Assembly (NCBI RefSeq): GCF_910577125.1
Contig: NZ_CAJTMN010000086.1
Coordinates: forward strand, 1 to 8,719
Direction of reading: 5' to 3'
Source: an uncultured Rikenella sp.
GTDB taxonomy: Bacteria > Bacteroidota > Bacteroidia > Bacteroidales > Rikenellaceae
DNA: 8,719 bases
A program made the translations under genes and the position numbers. Positions 5,700 through 8,719 of the stretch are shown here, one piece after another (the first letter of the stretch is position 1; each line of letters begins with the position of its first letter). The notes beneath the pieces were generated by a model, which was not told the origin of the DNA, did no database searches, and was given only the letters and a program-made list of their open reading frames with translations.

Positions 5700-7463
5700 T
5701 TACATCCTGCCGGGTTTGATGTCTTTGATCCGGAGCTGGGGGGTGATGCTCCCCTGATAGTGGTTTTCGACGATGTTGTAACAGATGTCGATCGATCCGC
5801 CGCGTTTGACGTGGTCGAAGTGGTCGATCTGCCCGAACGCGATGGCCGAGATCGGATTAAAGGGGTGCTGCCGCTGGACGAGCTCCATTTTGAGGTGTTC
5901 GCCGCGGGCGCCGACGAGCCGGGCAGAGCCGTTGTCGCTCACGTCGGCGGTGACGAATACGGGCGATGGATTGCCCGGCCCGAAAGGCTGAAAGGCGCTC
6001 AGCGTGCGCCGGAAAGCGGGCGTAATCTCGTCGAACCGCAGGGGTTCGTCGATGTCGATCTGCGGGACGAGCATCTCGGGATCGATATGTGCCTCAACAT
6101 AGGCTTCGAACCGGCTCCGGAACTCGTCGAACCGTTCGGGTTTCATGGTGAGTCCGGCGGCGTAGGTGTGTCCGCCGAAGTTTTCGAGCAGGTCGGCGCA
6201 CGATTCGACGGCCTGATACAGGTCGAAGCCCGGCACCGAGCGGGCCGAGCCGGTAATGAGTCCGTGGCTCATGGTGAGCACGACGGTCGGCCGGTAGTAG
6301 GTCTCGATCAATCTGGAGGCGACGATCCCCACGACGCCTTTCATCCAGTTGGGGTTGTAGATGACGGTGCACTTCTTCCGCAACATTTCCGGCGACTCCT
6401 CAAGATACCGATGAGCTTCGAGGGTGATGTTCCGGTCGATGCTTTTCCGGTCTTTGTTGAAGGCGTCGATCTGGGCGACGTAGTACAAGGCGCGCCGTTC
6501 GTCGACTGCGGTGAGGAGCCGCACAGCGGTGCGCCCACCAGACTGGGCCCGGGGGTCGTCGCGGTCGATTTCGATCTCCATCCGGCCGGCGGCGTTGATC
6601 CGGGGGCCGATCTTGAAGACGATGTCGTCGATGGCGATGGTGTGCCGTTCGAGTCCGCAGAGTTTGATGATGGCGGCGAGTCCTTTGTTGGGTTTCCGGT
6701 TGAGCCGGATGAGGCCGTAATGGGCCAGGATGCGGTTCTCGCCGACGATGGGTACGATGTCCGAAGCGATGCTGACGGCGACCAAGTCGAGCAGAGGCTC
6801 GATGGTCTCGAAGGGGAGCTCTTTGTACTGGCAGAATGCCTGTACGAGTTTGAAGCCAACGCCGCATCCGGAGAGGTCTTTACAGGGATAGGTACAGTCC
6901 TCGCGTTTGGGATCGAGCACGGCCACGGCCTCGGGAATGGCGTCGCCCGGGAGGTGATGGTCGCAAATGATGAAGTCGACTCCTTTGCGCTTGGCATAGG
7001 CCACCCGGGAACAAGCTTTGATTCCGCAGTCGAGGGCGATGATGAGCTTCGCTCCGTTGTCGGCGGCGTAGTCGATCCCCTTTTCCGAGATTCCGTACCC
7101 TTCGGCGTAGCGGTCGGGTATGTAGAAAAGGAGGTCGTCCATCCACCGCGAGAGGAAGTTGTAGACCAACGCCACTGCGGAGATACCGTCCACGTCGTAA
7201 TCGCCGTAGACCATGACGCGTTCCCGACGGGATATGGCCTGCTCGATCCGCTGGACGGCGAGCATCATATCTTTCATCAGGTAGGGGTCGTGGAGCTCTT
7301 CGAGTTTGGGGTCGAAGAACCGTCTGGCCGATTCGGTGGTGTCTATGCCGCGCTGAACCAAGAGGTTCGCCAGCTTGGGGTCGATGCCGAGCGCGGTGGA
7401 TAGGGTCTCCACTTTTGCCGCATCGCCCGCGGGCCGGACGACCCACTTTTTGTCTGCGTGCAT
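5700..7463 (-). CDS. recJ: Single-stranded-DNA-specific 5'-3' exonuclease RecJ
   Basis: RecJ degrades single-stranded DNA from the 5' end in recombination (RecFOR pathway), mismatch repair and base excision repair. All DHH-family motifs are visible in the 587 residues: VYGDYDVDGISA at 85-96, ALDCG at 143-147, CDHHLPG at 167-173 (the DHH motif) and SIASDIVPI at 231-239. They are followed by GPRINAAGRM at 286-295, the DHHA1 part with SARS at 406-409 and FGGHTYAAGLTM at 429-440, and a C-terminal OB-fold region from about 468. Metal-binding Asp and His residues are in place, so it should be active. Between AGRM and SGGR lie about 12 acidic residues (296-307) where I would expect a short link. The ATG at 7463 opens on the conserved KKWVVRP segment, after an A-rich leader. 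It forms its own transcription unit; I could not identify a convincing promoter. Confidence 0.97.
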   Translation of the reverse strand: MHADKKWVVRPAGDAAKVETLSTALGIDPKLANLLVQRGIDTTESARRFFDPKLEELHDPYLMKDMMLAVQRIEQAISRRERVMVYGDYDVDGISAVALVYNFLSRWMDDLLFYIPDRYAEGYGISEKGIDYAADNGAKLIIALDCGIKACSRVAYAKRKGVDFIICDHHLPGDAIPEAVAVLDPKREDCTYPCKDLSGCGVGFKLVQAFCQYKELPFETIEPLLDLVAVSIASDIVPIVGENRILAHYGLIRLNRKPNKGLAAIIKLCGLERHTIAIDDIVFKIGPRINAAGRMEIEIDRDDPRAQSGGRTAVRLLTAVDERRALYYVAQIDAFNKDRKSIDRNITLEAHRYLEESPEMLRKKCTVIYNPNWMKGVVGIVASRLIETYYRPTVVLTMSHGLITGSARSVPGFDLYQAVESCADLLENFGGHTYAAGLTMKPERFDEFRSRFEAYVEAHIDPEMLVPQIDIDEPLRFDEITPAFRRTLSAFQPFGPGNPSPVFVTADVSDNGSARLVGARGEHLKMELVQRQHPFNPISAIAFGQIDHFDHVKRGGSIDICYNIVENHYQGSITPQLRIKDIKPGRM

Positions 7464-7595
7464 GATGTTATATTTTTTTGTTTATTCTTTTCCATCTTTC
7501 GGTTCGACAGCCTCTTGAGCGGGTTTGTCGGAAGGTGCCCTGCGCAGGGGCAGGGCTTTTAACGGAGCGGTGCCGGCTGTGTGTCGGCCGAAAGG

Positions 7596-7781
7596 CCCGC
7601 CCCGGGCTACCGCTATCACAGCATCGGTACGCCCGGATATCTCGGCAACTACGGTTTCTGCTGGTCTTCCGCCACAAACAGCATCCTCGGGATGTATCTG
7701 TGTTTCAATACGGCAGACCTCTACCCTCGCTATGAACATTACCGCGGCCGCGGTCTTCAGTTGCGTTGCCTCTCGGAATAA
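7596..7781 (+). pseudogene. Orphan Fib_succ_major-type C-terminal cassette 1
   Basis: The plus-strand frame ending at the TAA of 7779-7781 reads PGYRYHSIG, then LGNYGFCWSS, then FNTADLYP, then YRGRGLQLRCLSE. This is the C-terminal pattern of the Fibrobacter succinogenes major paralogous domain (TIGR02145), found on secreted surface proteins of Bacteroidetes. Only about 60 residues are present. The rest of the domain, a signal peptide, and a credible start with ribosome site are missing; a GTG at 7581 keeps the frame but has no support. It shares 18 nt at its left edge and 29 nt at its right edge exactly with cassette 2, while the interior differs and is about six residues shorter. The reading frame is intact, which is unusual for an old fragment. 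It could be a silent donor cassette, a decayed gene end, or a recombination leftover. Confidence 0.7.
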
Positions 7782-7913
7782 ACGGACGCGCAACGTCTTT
7801 TAATGGCAGCCTCGGCCTTTATCGGCAGCCTCTACCCCAACAGGCACCCCCACCCTATTTGCCCACCGCGGGCACGCGGGGCCCGGCCGGCCCGAGGCCA
7901 GTCGATGCTCGAC
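7782..7913. other. Spacer between cassettes, with a possible cassette scrap
   Basis: No gene is visible. At 7821-7840 the plus strand reads GSLYPN in the frame of both cassettes, resembling ADLYPR inside cassette 1, so a few codons of a third cassette may survive here. The rest is GC-rich with short complementary runs (7865-7900) and no clear product. Confidence 0.35.
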
Positions 7914-7987
7914 CGCGCGCCACGCCTTAAAGGGGGAATCGTCAAAATGCACTCGTGCGTTTTGACAAGATTTCCCAAAGGCGCGCG
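7914..7987. repeat. Nested three-tier palindrome, copy 4 (inverted)
   Basis: This is the reverse-orientation partner of 419-492, at about 84 percent identity over 74 gapless positions counted by eye. The arms are CGCGCGCC (7914-7921) and GGCGCGCG (7980-7987). The inner stem is TCAAAATGCAC with GTGCGTTTTGA, separated by TC. The orientation is set by ACGCCTTAA next to one arm. It ends 16 nt before cassette 2 begins and sits between the two cassettes. A terminator role is unlikely because no T tract follows on either strand. Confidence 0.85.
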
Positions 7988-8003
7988 AAAAAACACCCAA
8001 CAC

Positions 8004-8204
8004 CCCGCCCCGGGCTACCGCGACTTCGGGCGCTTGGGCGCGCTGGGCGGCGTCGGCAACAGCGGGTACGGCTGGGCATCCACGTCCTACGATTCGGGCG
8101 ACCACTACCGTGGCATGTACTTGCACTTCGGCGCGACGGCACTCCACCCCAGCCTCACGACGTACCGGGCCTATGGTCGTCAGTTGCGTTGCCTCTCGGA
8201 ATAA
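8004..8204 (+). pseudogene. Orphan Fib_succ_major-type C-terminal cassette 2
   Basis: The frame ending at TAA 8202-8204 reads PGYRDFGRLG, then VGNSGYGWAST, then HYRGMYLHFGATALHP, then YGRQLRCLSE. It is the same domain end as cassette 1 with a different interior. The left edge CCCGCCCCGGGCTACCGC (8004-8021) and the last 29 nt (8180-8208, running past the stop) are identical to cassette 1. The frame stays open upstream to 7803, but that part runs through the palindrome at 7914-7987 and shows no domain, so I do not count it as coding. There is no signal peptide or upstream half of the domain. The differences between the cassettes include silent third positions, so they have diverged broadly, or were drawn from different paralogues. 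Confidence 0.7.
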
Positions 8205-8290
8205 ACGGGGCGTGTCGCACTCACAATTACCAGCCTCTACCCTAAACAACCTGCAACCTCTACCCTACTCTAATATCAGCCAGTCCCCTA

Positions 8291-8305
8291 CGGCTCGCAG
8301 AGCCG
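8291..8305. repeat. Small hairpin, GCA loop
   Basis: CGGCTC (8291-8296) pairs with GAGCCG (8300-8305) around GCA. It matches the size class of the other small intergenic hairpins but lacks their AAGAGCTC flank. Confidence 0.5.
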
Positions 8306-8399
8306 CCCGGGCCGAAAATCCATCGCAGTTCGGCGCCAGCGGAGGGTGCAACGAGCTCCGTCGAGTTGCAGCCCGCCGCCGGGGGTGGCGACGGACTGC

Positions 8400-8416
8400 G
8401 CGACTCTTCGAGTCGC
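8400..8416. repeat. Small covarying hairpin, copy B
   Basis: GCGACTC pairs with GAGTCGC around TTC. It is preceded by CGGACTGCGC, as is copy A (38-54), and differs from A by a paired change (C:G to T:A) in the sixth stem position and in the loop. It is followed by AAGAGCTCAGCCCAATTC, which recurs after copy C. Confidence 0.7.
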
Positions 8417-8559
8417 AAGAGCTCAGCCCAATTCACCGCCCAAAATCCGCCCCATTCGGTCTGTCGCCCAAAGTTTCCCCCACTCATTGCCAAAGTCATT
8501 CGGGTTCGTCCTCGGCGCGCCTCCCCCGCGCCGCTATTGCGTCGCTGCGCCCGAGGCCG

Positions 8560-8576
8560 GCGGTTCTGCGAACCGC
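8560..8576. repeat. Small covarying hairpin, copy C
   Basis: GCGGTTC pairs with GAACCGC around TGC. Three stem pairs differ from copy B, all compensated. The flank AAGAGCTCTGCCTAATTC at 8577-8594 matches copy B's flank in 16 of 18 positions, so this is the same module with an exchanged stem. Confidence 0.7.
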
Positions 8577-8652
8577 AAGAGCTCTGCCTAATTCTCTACC
8601 GTTTCGGACTGCGCACTCCGGGGGTGGACCTTTGACCCAGCGCGCAAGCCCG

Positions 8653-8672
8653 GCGATTCCGCGAGGAATCGC
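8653..8672. repeat. Small hairpin after the right-end gene tail
   Basis: GCGATTCC pairs perfectly with GGAATCGC around GCGA. It begins 2 nt from the TAG of the putative minus-strand tail at 8674. On that strand no T tract follows, so it is more like a 3'-end repeat hairpin than a classical terminator. Its GCG-plus-variable stem resembles copies A-C. Confidence 0.6.
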
Positions 8673-8673
8673 A

Positions 8674-8719
8674 CTATTCATTCTCAAAATACATTTCGTA
8701 ACGCCCGTAGCAGTCCGGC
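8674..8719 (-). CDS. C-terminal tail of an unidentified gene (partial)
   Basis: On the minus strand the codons from 8718 down to the TAG at 8674-8676 read PDCYGRYEMYFENE. The composition shifts here from the GC-rich repeat background to ordinary codons, and a hairpin follows the stop at once, both as expected for a gene end. Only 14 residues are visible, so I cannot name a family and cannot exclude chance. Confidence 0.4.
   Translation of the reverse strand, partial: PDCYGRYEMYFENE

Larger units (their letters stand above)
8205..8673. other. Gene-free repeat region at the right side
   Basis: I see no gene here. The stretch holds CCTCTACCCTA twice (8234-8244 and 8257-8267) and at least four small hairpins (entered separately). 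The block at 8363-8440 is related to the first bases of the window in the same orientation. A TSLYPK reading at 8229-8246 could be another scrap of a Fib_succ_major end. The motif CGGACTGCGC occurs at 8392-8401 and 8605-8614. Confidence 0.6.

Noticed and set aside
5760..7403. A 547-codon open frame on the plus strand opposite recJ
   Set aside because: It is the mirror frame of recJ, with a Gly/Val/Asp-rich translation and no motif, while the minus strand has every RecJ motif.
7537..7556. Hairpin around the palindrome CCCTGCGCAGGG with TTTT after it on the plus strand, as a terminator
   Set aside because: There is no plus-strand gene ending before it, and it lies in the leader of recJ on the other strand. 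The T run is only four bases.
7803..8003. Upstream extension of cassette 2 as a 133-residue protein
   Set aside because: The extension is read through a long palindrome, has no ribosome site, and its translation shows no domain or signal peptide.
7596..8208. Diversity-generating retroelement variable regions
   Set aside because: Variable codons often end in C, which first suggested adenine mutagenesis of AAC codons, and the domain end is of a kind DGRs can target. No reverse transcriptase or template repeat is present. The cassettes also differ in length and at silent third positions, which DGR mutagenesis alone would not give.

Overview
The window looks like chromosome of a GC-rich member of the Bacteroidales. 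A Rikenellaceae genome of the Alistipes type is my best guess. This rests on gene content (the Bacteroidetes-style trio of debranching enzyme, GT4 glycosyltransferase and GH57 amylase), weak Shine-Dalgarno sequences, a promoter close to the Bacteroidetes TTTG / TAnnTTTG pattern, and fragments of the Fib_succ_major (TIGR02145) C-terminal domain. The genus is an inference; the phylum-level call is firmer.

Layout. Positions 1-803 hold no gene I can support and are packed with palindromes. Positions 873-5487 hold a three-gene operon on the minus strand, in transcription order: glycogen debranching enzyme (3496-5487), glycogen-synthase-like GT4 glycosyltransferase (2116-3408) and GH57 alpha-amylase (873-2063), followed by a strong hairpin at 804-839. 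Upstream of it, also on minus, is recJ (5700-7463), ended by its own terminator at 5642-5673. From 7464 to about 8673 is a second repeat-rich stretch. It holds two start-less copies of the 3' end of a Fib_succ_major-type gene on the plus strand (about 7596-7781 and 8004-8204), a 74-nt palindrome between them, and several small hairpins. The last 46 bases (8674-8719) look like the C-terminal tail of another minus-strand gene.

The operon should handle storage or intracellular alpha-glucan. The GT4 enzyme would build alpha-1,4 chains, the GH57 enzyme would cut or rearrange them, and the debranching enzyme would remove alpha-1,6 branches. RecJ is an unrelated housekeeping DNA-repair exonuclease with its own transcription unit.

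The least ordinary content is outside the genes. There is a tandem array of three-tier nested palindromes at roughly 80-90 nt spacing (246-492, with a simpler one at 513-552). A near copy lies inverted about 7.5 kb away (7914-7987), directly beside one of the orphan cassettes. A second family of small hairpins has stems that change by compensatory substitution between copies while the flanks stay recognisable. The two cassettes share identical edges but have divergent interiors, the pattern expected of a silent recombination reservoir, although simple gene decay is not excluded.
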